From the NCBI RefSeq assembly GCF_025370935.1, contig NC_133499.1, forward strand, positions 9,259,836 through 9,323,835: 64,000 nucleotides of DNA. Direction: 5' to 3'. Each line of letters opens with the position of its first letter. Positions within the stretch are counted from its first letter, which is position 1. Below are positions 20,705-31,984 of the stretch, piece after piece. This DNA is from Choristoneura fumiferana (lineage: Eukaryota; Arthropoda; Insecta; Lepidoptera; Tortricidae). The notes below the pieces were generated by a model. That model was not told the DNA's origin and did no database searches. It saw only the letters and a list, made by a program, of their open reading frames with translations. The position numbers and the translations under genes are program-made.

Positions 20705-20975
20705 GTTACGAACGGTTAAAGGCGGGATTTCGGGAAATATGAGAAAAACCTTTAAAAAATCATATCTCCAAAACCGTGACCTTAGGACAAAGGTTCCAAG
20801 GGTGAAAAACATAGCAAATACCCCCAATATCCCAAAAAAAATTGTCGTCCATATGCCAAATTCCTGTATATATATTTGGGGATCTCGGAAAAGGCTACAA
20901 CGATTTCGATGAAATTTGGTATGTGGGGTTTTCGGGATGACAAATCGATCTAGCTTAGTCTTATCTAAGCAAACG
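20705..20975 (+). repeat. Dispersed repeat with CGATTTCGATGAAATTTGGT
   Basis: GGGGATCTCGGAAAAGGCT ... CGATTTCGATGAAATTTGGT ... GACAAATCGATCTAGC is, to my memory, a widespread lepidopteran repeat. It is a single copy in this window, so boundaries are approximate. Confidence 0.45.
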
Positions 20976-21008
20976 CTTATTATAGAGTTTGGTTCGCCCA
21001 GGTACCTA

Positions 21009-21223
21009 CTACCGTAAACTGCTTCAACTTTGCCCCTCTGGCTCCAACATTGCCTTATTCGTTTAGAGTCGATAACTACTACTCTTATAGGTTTAAACTT
21101 TTATCTAAACGGGAATTATTACGGGGGGATAAAAGTTAAAAACCAAGAAGGATGCTAGTTATCAACTCTAAATCGAATCAGGCAATGTTGGGCCAGAGGG
21201 CAAAGTTGAAGCAGTTTACGGTA
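21009..21223. mobile_element. Foldback MITE, about 68-bp arms
   Basis: Left end TACCGTAAACTGCTTCAACT, right end its complement AGTTGAAGCAGTTTACGGTA. Arms continue through the GCCCCTCTGG and AACATTGCC words. The loop is TTTAAACTTTTATC-rich. No coding capacity. Confidence 0.8.
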
Positions 21224-21487
21224 GCCAATTAAAGTTCACGTGACGTCACTCCCATTCCGAGCTTTGACGCGCTTCGTCTTTCTCATTTTTTTAACTCCCG
21301 ACGCAAAAAGTGTTATTTCTTAACTTAACCCAGGTACAAACAATGTGGCCGGCACCCCCTGGTAAGTATGAAAATACTTGTGTTAGGGGGCTCCGCTACT
21401 TCCCGCAGTTGTCAACGAGTTCAAAAACAAACACTATTTTTTATTTAACTATACATAGCAAGTTAGCAAAAAGAACGATTGGCCTAA

Positions 21488-21527
<40 letters not shown>

Positions 21528-21683
21528 GTGAGAGATTGTGTGTTTGTGTGTGTGTGAGTGAGTGTGTGTGTGAGTGTGAGTGTGAGTGTGAGTGTGTGTG
21601 TGTGAGTGTGAGTGTGTGTGAATGTGTGTGTGTGAGTGTCTGTGAATGTGTGTGTGTGTGTGTGTTTGTGAGTGTGTGTGTGT
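21488..21683. repeat. (TG)n/(GTGA)n compound microsatellite
   Basis: A pure TG run (about 21489-21522) followed by TGTG interspersed with GAG and TTG. Creates long artefactual Cys/Val and Thr/His frames on both strands. Confidence 0.95.
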
Positions 21684-22055
21684 AATAATTATGTCAAAGT
21701 AGCCACAGAATAAGTAACAGTACAAGTATTTAGCTGACGGATCAGACGGGATAGTATATTTTCACCGAAAACTACGTAATTGGTGTCAAGTGACCTGTGT
21801 TATTATTTAATGATAGACAAGGAAAATAGTTAATGGAAAACCGAGTATTTGAATACCTGTCTCATTCCGATGTAATCGGTCCTGTTTAACATGTTTTAGC
21901 CATTTTCCTCGTACACACAACAAAAACAAAAGTAAAATTGGAACTTTGTATCTTCCGTCCCACCGACGCTTATACTATTTAATACGAGAGTGAGTGGGAC
22001 GGTGCTATACGAACTTCGATTTCCGAATTTCATAGTAGCCCCGCTGGTTTGTTAA
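21684..22055. other. No gene; rep-L fragment
   Basis: About 21956-22045 (CTTCCGTCCCACCGACGC ... GAACTTCGATTTCC ... CATAGTAGCCCCGCTGG) matches the 61.8-kb repeat block. Confidence 0.45.
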
Positions 22056-22560
22056 TCAGCCAAAACGGCAAAAACAAAACCCTTTAGTTTCGCCATGTCT
22101 GTCTGTCTGTCTATCCGTCCGCGGCTTTGCTCAGGGACTATAAATGCTAGAAAGCTGTAATTTGCACGAATATATATGTAAAATATGCCAACAAATAGTA
22201 TAGTAAAAAATTCAAAAAAAATTTTTTTAGGGTACCTACCTCCCATAGACGTAAAGTGGGGGTGTTTTTTTTGTTCCCATGCAAACCCTATAGTGTGGGG
22301 TATCTTTGGATAGGTCTTTTAAAACCATTAGGGGTTGCTAAGACGATTTTTCGATTCAGTGATTTTTTTGCGAAATATTCAACTTTAAAGTGCAAATTTT
22401 CATTAAAATCGGGCGGCCCTCCCCCCCCTTCTAAAATCTAAACCGGTGGGTGGAAAAATTTGAAAAAATCAGGATGGTAGTAAGTATATCAAACTTACAA
22501 GGAAAACTATAACGATTAAGCTTTCTTGAGAATTATTAGTAGTTTAAGAGTAAATAGCAG
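22056..22560 (-). mobile_element. rep-E copy, truncated
   Basis: Reverse orientation, starting at the GCCAAAACGGCAAAAAC end, through the TGTCTGTCTGTC tract to GAGTAAATAGCAG. The GCGTGTC terminus is missing; retro-D follows at once. Confidence 0.7.
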
Positions 22561-22565
22561 GTGGC

Positions 22566-22846
22566 AATTGCAGGTGGTAGGACCTTGTGCAAGGTCCGCC
22601 CGGATTGCTACCACCATCTTGCTCGCTAATCCTGCCGTGAAGCAGCAGTGCTTGCACTGTTGTTTCGGCGTGGAGAGTAAGACAGCCGGTGGAATTACTG
22701 GCACTTGAGGTATCCCATCTTAGACCTCTAGTTGGCAAACGCATCTGCAATACCCCTGGTGTTGCAGGTTTATGGGCGGTGGTGATCTCTTACCATCAGG
22801 AGACCCACTTGCTCGTTTGCCATCCAGTCGAATAAAAAAAAAAGAC
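22566..22846 (+). mobile_element. retro-D copy with poly-A
   Basis: Plus orientation: palindrome GGACCTTGTGCAAGGTCC near 22582, GCAGCAGTGCTTGCACTG, ending CATCCAGTCGAATAAAAAAA. It shows the polarity of the family, with the poly-A at the 3' end. It lies between two rep-E copies of opposite orientation. Confidence 0.75.
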
Positions 22847-22847
22847 C

Positions 22848-23128
22848 CCTAATGGTTTTAAAAGACCTATTCAACGATACTCCACACAATAGGGTTGTGT
22901 GAGAAAAAAAAATCGCCCCACTTTACGTCTAAAAAAAGGTACCTAAAAAAATATATTTGAATTTTTAATTGAACCATTTGTCGGCATAGTTACTTATATC
23001 CGTGCAAAATTACAGCTTTCTAGCATTGATAGTCCATGAGCAAAGCCGCGGACGGACAGACAGACAGACAGACATGGCGAAACTATAAGGGTTCCGTTTT
23101 TGCCATTTTGGCTCCGGAACCCTAAAAA
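22848..23128 (+). mobile_element. rep-E copy, 3' part
   Basis: From CCCCTAATGGTTTTAAAAGA through (GACA)n at about 23055 to GGCTCCGGAACCCTAAAAA. Confidence 0.7.
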
Positions 23129-23291
23129 CGATAGCCCTCATTGCGCCAGACGTAGGTAGCTAGCTCAATACGGCAATCTAGACGTTGGCGGGAATGCCCC
23201 GCAGTTTCTGAGGCATTTATCCTCAATGCCTGCGCACACGCATGTTGCGTGAAGTTAGCGGGCTCGAGAAAATTTTCTCTCGAACCTACCG

Positions 23292-23885
23292 TTTTTAGGG
23301 TTCCGTAGCCAAAATGGCAAAAACGGAACCCTTATAGTTTCGCCATGTCCGTCTGTCTGTCCGTCCCGCAGCTTTGATGATTAATGCTAGAAATCTGTAA
23401 TTTTGCACGGATATATAAACTATGCTGACAAATGGTACAATAAAAAAATGTAAAATAATTTTTTTAGAGTACCTCCCATAGACGTAAAGTGGGAGTGTTT
23501 TTTTTTCTCATCCTACCTTGTAGTGTGAGGTATCGTTGGATAGGTCTTTTAAACCATTATGGGGTTGTTAAAACGATTTTTCGATTCAGTAATATGTTTG
23601 CAAAATATTCAACTTGAAATGCAAATTTTCATTAAAATCGGGCGTTCCCCCCCTCTAAAATCTAAACCAGTATTGACAAACTTACAAGGAAAACTATAAC
23701 GATTAAGTTTTCTTGAGAATTATTAGTAGTTTAAGAGTAAATAGCAGCCTGAGGTATAAAATATACCTAAAATTGGAAGATTCCGTATAAAATACGAAAT
23801 CCTTAGAAAAATATAAATTATTTTTTTCTTACTGGCTACGGAACCCTATTTCGGGCGTGTCCGACACGCTCTTGGCCGGTTTTTC
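23292..23885 (-). mobile_element. rep-E copy, near full length
   Basis: Left AGGGTTCCGTAGCCAAAATG, right GAACCCTATTTCGGGCGTGT with CGACACGCTCTTGGCCGG. Both ends are present. Confidence 0.8.
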
Positions 23886-24611
23886 GGTATTTCTGAAATG
23901 CATCTATTTTTCCACGATTCTATACTTGAAATTATTTCGAATTATTGATTATTCTCCCAATTTTACACTTTTTACGACTAATGAGTCAATCACTAGTCTA
24001 ATAAAGTCTGTTCATCCTTCCTTGTCTTATCATGTAAACAAACGTGACGTCACAGATGATAATAGACAATGACCAGTGATTGGAAAAGTCTATAAAATAT
24101 ATATACCTAAAACGTGACGATTATTTTGCCTATTAACATAAATAAATCCGTAAGCAAGCCAAGTCGTCAGAAATATCACAAAAGAGCACCCGTAACCCGT
24201 AACGTACGACATCAAGCGAAGTAGCGAAACGACTGACATTTCTAGATTCAACTCTTTTTTTATTTCCTCTAGTGGAAAAGGCAAAGGTTGAACACCATTA
24301 CAGCCAAGTTTTTATTATATTGTTTCTTCTTTTTAAGATTCAACTCAATATGAAATGACGTTTAGCGTTACCATAGATACACGCACTGTCCGTGTCCGTC
24401 CTCGTTTAAAATATATATTGAAGTCTCAATAAGATATTTAATTCAACCGAGCTTCCAGCCGAGGCAACTGGATATATTATTATGTATATTCAAACTCATT
24501 AAAATTATTTACATAAAAAACACACTACATCACAACAAAAACAAAGTAACAATATAAATAGAAGAGAGGGTTAGTGCGTATATGTGTATCGTAATAAATA
24601 TGAATGTTTGG
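23886..24611. other. No gene recognised
   Basis: AT-rich, with CGTGACGTCAC near 24042 and TTACGGGT words. Short open frames carry no recognisable domain. Confidence 0.45.
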
Positions 24612-24937
24612 AATACGGTATTTGACAACTGATTTTTGCCATATCTTTAAAATTATTATGAAAATATGGATATACAGATAGTGTTTAGCGAAGAGAAAAT
24701 TTAAATCGGTTGAAAATTGGATTTATAGTGATTTTTGAAAAATCTATATACCTGTCTCTTTCTCAACGCTTTTCTCTATGCAGCAAGTATGGCGATACTA
24801 GCGTGTGACGTCACATGCCCGTATGTCTTTCTCTGTCTAATCTTGAATTTCAAACCTTTATAACTTTTGTTATTTGTAAAGTAGCTTAAAAATTGTTTTT
24901 CTACTCGATAGCAGGCATTGTGTATTTTTAATTTATA
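24612..24937 (+). mobile_element. TIR-Q copy 1, right end lost
   Basis: Starts GAATACGGTATTTGACAACT. Matches the reverse complement of 29941-30299, with GTGTGACGTCACATGCC in the middle. The right inverted end is not found. Confidence 0.65.
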
Positions 24938-25177
24938 AAAAACTTCTAAAAAAACGGACGTTTAGAGTCCCCGTCCCGCCGAGAAAGGTCTGCGTTTGCA
25001 AAAGCGTTCCCAGCATATATGGCATCTTTGTGTCTATAATAATGTTTGTAAAGTGGGTAACATCAAACAACACCCCATAGGAATGGTAAAGGCTATCCTA
25101 AAAAAGTGGTTAGTGTCCCTGACATATAATGACACAGAAGCTCTCCTCCATCCCCGCATGTAGCGATGAAAACACAT

Positions 25178-25245
25178 ACACGCACATGTACACACGCACA
25201 CACATACACACACGCACACACACACGCGCACACAAACACACACAT
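25178..25245. repeat. (CA)n microsatellite, interrupted
   Basis: ACACACGCACAC-type run, responsible for a Cys/Val-rich minus-strand frame. Confidence 0.9.
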
Positions 25246-25379
25246 GCAACACTCAGTCAACACACAAATCTTTTTCTTTAGAAATTGAATTATATTAGAT
25301 ATTAATTAAAATTTTGGTTAAAATGAAGCGTAATTGTGTAATTACTTTTTTGTCTATCAGTTTGTTAACCTGTACTGTG

Positions 25380-25470
25380 ACGTGTCTCCATTGTAGGCCC
25401 CGAGATACAGGCTTCAGCCTAGTTCGGGTCTGACGGACATTCCTATAAATAGATAAGCCGTGTTGAAAAA
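25380..25470 (+). repeat. Retroelement-like 3' end
   Basis: GGCCCCGAGATACAGGCTTC ... AGTTCGGGTCTGACGG ... ending in a run of 11 A near 25467. A poly-A end suggests a retrocopy or LINE/SINE tail; no partner in this window. Confidence 0.35.
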
Positions 25471-27384
25471 AAAAAAGTCAAATACCTTATTGTAGTTATT
25501 TAAGTTTCTGTTTGTATTTGTATTACTTCATAGTTTTGTAAGTAGTTATTAGTTTGTTTTTGTTTCAGTTGTTTAATTAACGTCTCGTATTAATTTTGCT
25601 GACATTATTTGCAGTATCGCTGCAGTGACGGACATGAAACTACTTGCAGGCCGGTGCAGGCTGCAGTTCAATGCCCTGAGGATAAAGGCACCTCAACTAC
25701 TTATCCGTAAATGCCTATTGGATTATTTATATTTGATGCTGGAAAAACGGGGACTATTTTAAAAGCATTTATTTAGTTTCACCAGTCCCGTTGAGAAAGA
25801 CAGCTTTCTGTCTGTAATCAAATCTTGCAAGTTATATTTGACCAACTCTCAGTCAATCTCAGTAGTCAGAAATTTTGGTTGACAGAAAAAACAAATACGT
25901 TTGAATATTCACTTTTGTTTTTAACTATAAAATAAATAATCTTAGGATTACACCTCTAGGTATAACTCTTTACAGTACAAAACCTTTTTATTTAGGTATG
26001 TCAAATTAGTGTCAAATGAGATTAATTTCGGTTATAAAAATACAACTAGGATTCGATTTGTAGCATTCGAACATGGCGGATGTAGATGTAGACGATATCT
26101 AATTTTGGTATTTCTGCTTCTTTGGCTAGTTGAAGTATAATTATGATAGTGTTTTATGCGACGATTAACCTTAACAGTGAACAGTGATCCAAAATCCTAT
26201 ATTGCTCTCGTGTCTGACATTTTTTAATGCGTAAGTGGTCTCCACGTGGTTTCTGGAATTTTGCTATCAAGTTGCAAAAACTACAATCACCGTACAACAT
26301 GCATAAGAAGAATATATTTATCTTTAATTTAACTGACATTGGCACAAGCCTTATGGCCGCCATTAAGTGGAATAAATAAAAATACAACTATAGTTGAAAA
26401 TCTAATTACATTATGCAAGGTGTTTATTGTAATCTAAATAATCCAATGCACATCGTAACTAGAGTTGATATTTTAAGTATTACAAGTGAAGTCCTAATAA
26501 AGTAAACGTGTGATCACAGTATTTACATTCACGGTATGGATTTGACACAATACCCGAAATTTATAACGACGGACGAAGACACGCGATGTATTACTTGCAA
26601 TGTCACTATTAAAGAAAAAGGACAATAAAATAAGTTTATTTTAAACTAAAAAAATGTCCTGAAGAAAAACCTCGGTTACAGAACTGTAAAAGTCGTGTAG
26701 CAGCTGATAGAAGGCAAAGAGGTGGATATGCCGTAGAGCGTCAATAAAAATTGAGTGCAATATTTTAAATACTTAAAATTACTTTCCAGTGACTTCCGTT
26801 CAAGTTGAAAGGTCATTTAGTTATTAAAATAGATTTTTTCTAATTGACGTGAACTTTGTGAACGACTGTTAGCCAAATCTATTGAACAAATTTTAATCAT
26901 TTATTCAGTATAATCTGGATAAATGATTACAAATATGTATGTCGTAGGATAGGACTTAGAGAGCCGGGATCCGACCCTGATATGGTCAATGTGGGCATAA
27001 CAAGTGGGATTCGGGCAGAGAATGAAACTAATTTGAAGAACTAACAAAGGTCCACTAATTGTGGTCAAGATAAAACCAAAACAATACGACACTCATTCAC
27101 TGAAATCTTAGAAATGCAACTATCATAACGATTCACAATAACTTAAGGAAAAGCCTAGCTAAATAATAAAGAAACGCGTAACAGTTCTGAGACTGTCGAC
27201 CCGGGCCAGACTTCTCTTACAAACTGACAATTGACGATCGCTTTTCCCGCGTCCAGATCTCAGGCTCTGTCAAGCGCGCCACGCATGGCAACACTGGCGT
27301 TTCGTAAGTGCTATATATGCCAATCCTTAATAAACCACACATAGTAATGACCATATAAGGACCATACTCATAATTCTACATGTA
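25471..27384. other. Low-repeat stretch with very short open frames
   Basis: Least repetitive stretch. ATGGCGGATGTAGATG (26074) has a good start context but stops after nine codons. A 31-codon frame at 26536-26628 (MDLTQYPKF ... CITCNV) and a nearby 36-residue frame (about 26644-26748) ending RRQRGGYAVERQ both have a coding flavour. They could be exon scraps of a host gene or decayed transposon; I recognise neither. Confidence 0.3.
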
Positions 27385-28246
27385 TATGTCGGCGGCCGAT
27401 CGTAAAATCCGCCAGATCACGAAATTCCTAGGCATATCGTGAAACGCCGCCATTTCATGATATGCCTAAACGTTGGCCAGGCATATCACGATGTGCCTGA
27501 GAAATAATACGGCAGATCGATTAGAGCAACGCATTCGTCGATATTCCTAGCTCTATACCGGGCACATCGTAAAATAGTTTCTTATTTGGCCACGGTGGCG
27601 CTGCGTATGCAATGGCGGCCGTGACCAGCTGACCGCCCGTGTTTGTTTAGCGCGTGAAAAATGTCGGCGTCGCAACAAAATGATCTTTAAACCGAAAATA
27701 GTGATTGAATTCAAAATAGAAGTGCAAAAGAAGCTTTTGAACATCAGCTCCGTTCTTTTTATGTGAATCAAACTGATTCTGTGCACAATGTGAAAAACCA
27801 TGGACGTCTGCCCATATTTTAGAGGTTAGAATTTTGTTGGTAAATAAAGTATTCACTAGTTGTTATTTATTTATATAGAAAAATTAGGTACGACGAGCGA
27901 AGCGAGGAGTGGTTAGTATTAATGTGGATCACGACGCACGAGCCGAGCGAGCGAAGCGAGCGTGCCGCGGCAGCGGCCGGCGAAGTGCCAGAACCGATAT
28001 GGCGGCGTTTCATGATATGCCTAGGAATTTCATGATCTGCCTAAAATGGCCAAATCATGAAATGGCGGCGCTTCATGATATGCCTAGGAATTTCATGATC
28101 TGCCTAAACGTCACTAGGCAATCGCTAACGTGAGTTATGAACGATATGGCGGATGTCCCTTAGCCAATTCAATGAAATGGCGGCATTTCACGATATGCCT
28201 AGGAATTTCGTGATCTGGCGGATTTTACGATCGGCCGCCGACATAT
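27385..28246 (+). mobile_element. TIR-F copy 1, complete long-TIR element
   Basis: About 860 bp. Ends TATGTCGGCGGCCGATCG and CGATCGGCCGCCGACATA, with inverted repeats of about 80 bp that include CGTAAAATCCGCCAGATC. Subterminal words TTTCATGATATGCCTA and TTTCATGATCTGCCTA recur, alternating with GGAA or GGCGGC spacers. The centre (about 27590-27900) carries a GC-richer unrelated segment, then ACGAGCGAAGCGAGGAGTGG. No transposase frame. TSD not resolved in TATA context. Confidence 0.8.
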
Positions 28247-28734
28247 ATAAATCACAGAATTTGTGGATTATATGTAAAGTTTAAAATACTTGTGTGTTTG
28301 TTTTTTTGTCGAACATATTTTGCGGAATTCCACCCATACTCTAGTTGTCATGGCGTTAAAAGCTACGTTTATCTTTGCCCTTCACAATTATTTAAAAAAA
28401 AACGTATTCTATTCTGTCACCTGTCAGTGTTAGGATTAGGCGATTTAGTTACATAACGTTTATTTACGATGAAAGTCAAACAAAGGTCAAACGTTATTTT
28501 GCAAATATACACACGATCATTAAGTTTTTTTTTTTAGCTAAAATGTTATATATTCCTCGAAATGGTTTTGGAGTTAGACCACATTATAAAAAAAGATCAA
28601 TGCCTATTTATAACTGTTCAAGTTCGTTAGGTAAATAAAAAAAGTCCTTACAGGACCTACTTTTGCACTTTTTGCGGTTGTCTGCATCCACGTTTTTTGC
28701 CCCAAGACAAGACGCGTGCCAAAACCAAGTTCAA
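28247..28734. other. No feature seen
   Basis: AT-rich spacer; nothing recognised. Confidence 0.45.
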
Positions 28735-29307
28735 AAAGCCGGTTAAGAGCGTGTCAGACACGCCCAAAATAGGGTTCCGTAGCTCCTTAGGCTGCTATTT
28801 ACTCTTAAACTACTTACCTACTAATAATTCTCAAGAAAACTTAACCGTTATAGTTTTCCTTGTAAGTTTGATATACTTACTAACATTCTGTTTTTTTTCA
28901 AATTTTTCCTCCCATCGGTTTAGGTTTTAGAGGAGGGGGCGCCGGGGACGCTCGATTTTAATGAAAATTTGCACTTTAAAGTTGAATATTTTGCAAACAA
29001 ATCACTGAATCGAAAAATCGTTTTAGGAACCCCCTAATGGTTATAAAATACCTATCCAACGATACCCCAACACTACAAGGTTGGATGAGAAAAAAAAATC
29101 ACTCCCACTTTACGTCTATTTTTAGGTACTCTAAACCAAATGTTTTTGAATTTTTTATTGTACCATTTTGTCGGCTTAGTTTATATTCGGGCAAAATTAA
29201 AGCTTCTAGTATGGTAGTCTTGAGCAAAGCGCGGTCGGACGACAGACAGACAGAGACAGACTATAAGGGTTCCGTTTTGCCATTTTGGCTACGGAACCCT
29301 AAAAACC
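28735..29307 (+). mobile_element. rep-E copy
   Basis: AAGCCGGTTAAGAGCGTGTC start, CAGACAGACAGAGACAGAC near the end, GGCTACGGAACCCTAAAAA end. Its start has an extra substitution in the hairpin (GCGTGTC AGACACGC). Confidence 0.75.
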
Positions 29308-29370
29308 GGATCGCACGGTTCTAAACAAAGCAGACTGTTCGTACTAACTCATTGAGTTTTTGAAATCTGT

Positions 29371-29940
29371 TATATCTGTCGGCGGCCGATCGTAAAATCC
29401 GCCAGATCACGAAATTCCTAGGCATATCGTGAAATGGCGCCATTTCATGATATGCCTAAAAGTTGGCCAGGCATATCACGATGTGCCTGAGAAACAATAC
29501 GGCAGATCGATTAGAGCAACGCATTCGTCGATATACCTAGCTCTATTTTTTTTAAATTTGACTGGATGGCAACGAGCTAGTGAATCTCCTGATGGTAAGA
29601 GATCACCACCGCCCATAAACATCTGCAACACCACAGGTATCGCAGATGCGTTGCCAACCTAGAGGCCTAATGGGATACCTCAAGTGCCAGTAATTTCACC
29701 GGCTGTCTTACTCTCCACGCCGAAACAACAGTGCAAGCACTGCTGCTTCACGGCAGGATTAGCGAGCAAGATGCCGATTCGAGAAGATGTCTATACCGGG
29801 CACATCGTGATATGCCGATAAAAAAAATTTTTGGTAAGTACGACGAGCGGCGAGGAGTGGTTTACTATGAATTGTGACCACAAAGCAGCGGCCGGCGAAG
29901 TGCCAGAACCGATATGGCGGCGATTCACGATATGCCTAGG
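29371..29940 (+). mobile_element. TIR-F copy 2, interrupted and right-truncated
   Basis: Left end CTGTCGGCGGCCGATCG as in copy 1. Split by retro-D (29547-29772) after CGATATACCTAGCTCTA; resumes near CTATACCGGGCACATCGTG. Ends at CGATATGCCTAGGAA, where TIR-Q begins. Confidence 0.75.
29547..29772 (-). mobile_element. retro-D copy nested in TIR-F
   Basis: T-run left, GAGATCACCACCGCCCAT, GCTTCACGGCAGGATTAGC; 5' truncated before the palindrome. Confidence 0.75.
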
Positions 29941-30299
29941 AATACGGTATTTGACTATTTGTATATGTTATATAAATTAAAACTACACAATGCCTGTTAT
30001 CGAATAGGTAAACAATTTTTAAGCTACCTTCACAAATAACAAAGTTACAAAGGTTTGAAATTCAAGATTAGACAGTGAAAGACATACTGGCATGTGACGT
30101 CACACGCTAGTACCGCCATACTTGCTGCATAGAGAAAAGCGTTGAAAAAGAGACAGATATATAGATTTTTCAAAAAATCACAATAAATCCATTTTCAACC
30201 GATTTAAATTTTCTCTTCGCTAAACACTATCTGTATATCTATATTTTCATAATAATATTAAGATATGGCAAAATCAGGAGTTGTCAAATACCGTATTCT
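29941..30299 (-). mobile_element. TIR-Q copy 2, both ends present
   Basis: 359 bp with inverted ends GAATACGGTATTTGAC and GTCAAATACCGTATTC. Centre CATGTGACGTCACACGC. It abuts the truncated TIR-F but TIR-F does not resume beyond it. Confidence 0.7.
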
Positions 30300-30778
30300 A
30301 AATCGAGTCAGCTGTTGTGAGTGACTGAGTGAGTGAGTATATCGAAAATCGAAGTTGTTCCAACTTACTTGAGGCGTGCCTAATTTTATTTTACTTATTA
30401 TTGTTGTCGTTACTTAATTTATTGCTACTCTTTTATTTTATTTTTAAATCCTTTTGTACAAATTTCCACGCATATATATGTTTATAGGTATTTTATAATT
30501 CTTATATTTGTCATGATTATATATATAGTTTTTCTTTTCCCGCAATAATTACGCGTTCGGTTACGTGGGTGCACACTCACCGGGGTTCAGCTGAAAACCA
30601 GCGCTGCAGCTCTGGTTACAGGGCTACGGCACATGCTGAGCTGAGTCCTTTTGGCATCCACTACAGCACAATATCTCTTATTTTCCTCTCTTCTCCTATT
30701 TATGTTTTTACTGTGTTTTTGTTGTGATGTAGTGTGTTTTTCTTGTCAATAAATGTTGTGAGTTTGAGTTTGTGAGTT
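30300..30778 (+). other. No intact gene; probable LINE 3' end
   Basis: About 30560-30778: AAACCAGCGCTGCAGCTCTG, GGCATCCACTACAGCAC, AATAAATG, then a (GAGTTT)n tail. The layout of a 3' UTR with AATAAA and a simple tail suggests a LINE end; the clade is unknown. Confidence 0.4.
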
Positions 30779-31120
30779 TGAAAATACAAACTGAGACATG
30801 GATGCACAGAAAAACCAGAAAAAGAGACCAGCGCTGGGAATCGAACCCAGGTCCATCAGCAATCCGTGCTGCGTGCTATAACCCCTATACCACCGCTGGA
30901 CAGGAATCTAGACACGATTTTTTTTTCCTATGCATTCATCTTAGGTTGCTTATTTCTACTACGCTACTTATGCAGCAGCACTAGCGACATCTATGTTCCG
31001 CTCTCATCGAGAGACGTCACACTCCTTCGGAATCAACCGCTCACCCAGACATGAGATGTCGCTACTAAGCAATCAAATTATGATTGGTTTTTTTGGAGTC
31101 TTTTTGTATTTTTTAATACA
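30779..31120 (-). mobile_element. SINE-B composite copy
   Basis: Minus-strand tRNA-like head (GAATCGAACCC near 30838), spacer with GCGACATCTATG, and the TTTTTGTATTTTTTAAT block near 31101. The middle is diverged. Confidence 0.55.
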
Positions 31121-31556
31121 ACTCCAAATTTGTTACTTTGTTATTTGTGAGTATGTTTGTTACTCCTTCACGCTGAAACGGCTGAACGGATTTGGATGAA
31201 ATTTGGTATGTAGATAGCTGGGCATCTAGAATAAAACATATGATTCGTTTTATTCCCGTTATTCCACGGTTTCATAACGTGTTAAGAATACACACATAAT
31301 TCGCAGTTTGATTTTATGTTAATGAACTTGTAACATACAACATACATATCACAATTTTTGACGCATGACCGTGAACCAGTTATCTTTCCGACGTAAATGA
31401 CCATTGAAATTACGGTAATGATAGCTCCGGTAGGCCCATGTAATACGTCATATGATAATCATACTCATGTCAAAACAAACGACCGATTCAAGGTGTATTC
31501 GGTCAAAACGTTAAGGTAATTTCGGTAGCAATAGGTTAGTGATGAACTGAATAACT
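31121..31556. other. No gene; Helitron internal scrap
   Basis: About 31145-31275 matches the interior of the 7.06-kb Helitron (CACGCTGAAACGGCTG, ATTTGGTATGTAGATAGCTG). The rest is not recognised. Confidence 0.45.
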
Positions 31557-31945
31557 TTGCTCACCCGCGACCTTATGATAGCTAAGTTTATACAAGATAT
31601 GCGTGTTCATGCAGTTCCTCCACCTCCACACTACACACACAAATCACACAAAACCATCTATCACCACCACACTACACTGACGCGTTTTGAACTCAACCAG
31701 AGCTCATCTTCAGAGTGACACAACCGTACACCATGCTACCCTAACAACTGCTAGTCTAACAACTGGTAGCATGGTGTACGGTTGTGTCACTCTGAAGATG
31801 AGCTCTGGTTGATGAGTGTAGTGTGGTGGTGGTGATAGATGGGTTTGTGTGATTTGTGTGTGTTCTTACAGTGTGGAGGTGGAGGAACTGCATGAACACG
31901 CATATTTTGCATAAGCTTAGCTATCGTAAGGTCGCGGGTGAGCAA
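31557..31945. repeat. 389-bp near-perfect palindrome
   Basis: Left arm from TTGCTCACCCGCGACCTTA, right arm ending TAAGGTCGCGGGTGAGCAA. Arms of about 175 bp match through GTTCATGCAGTTCCTCC, CCACCACACTACACT and CAGAGCTCATCTTCAGAGTG. The right arm lacks about 14 bp and has a small insertion. The short loop (about 31742-31768) contains TAACAACTG repeats. No coding frame. Confidence 0.9.
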
Positions 31946-31984
31946 GGAAATTCTTTTAGTTTATTTTCTTTCTTTCTTTCTTTT

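Noticed and set aside
21441..21725. Cys/Val-rich and Thr/His-rich proteins
   Set aside because: Frames generated by the TG microsatellite; the CA microsatellite near 25.2 kb gives the same artefact.
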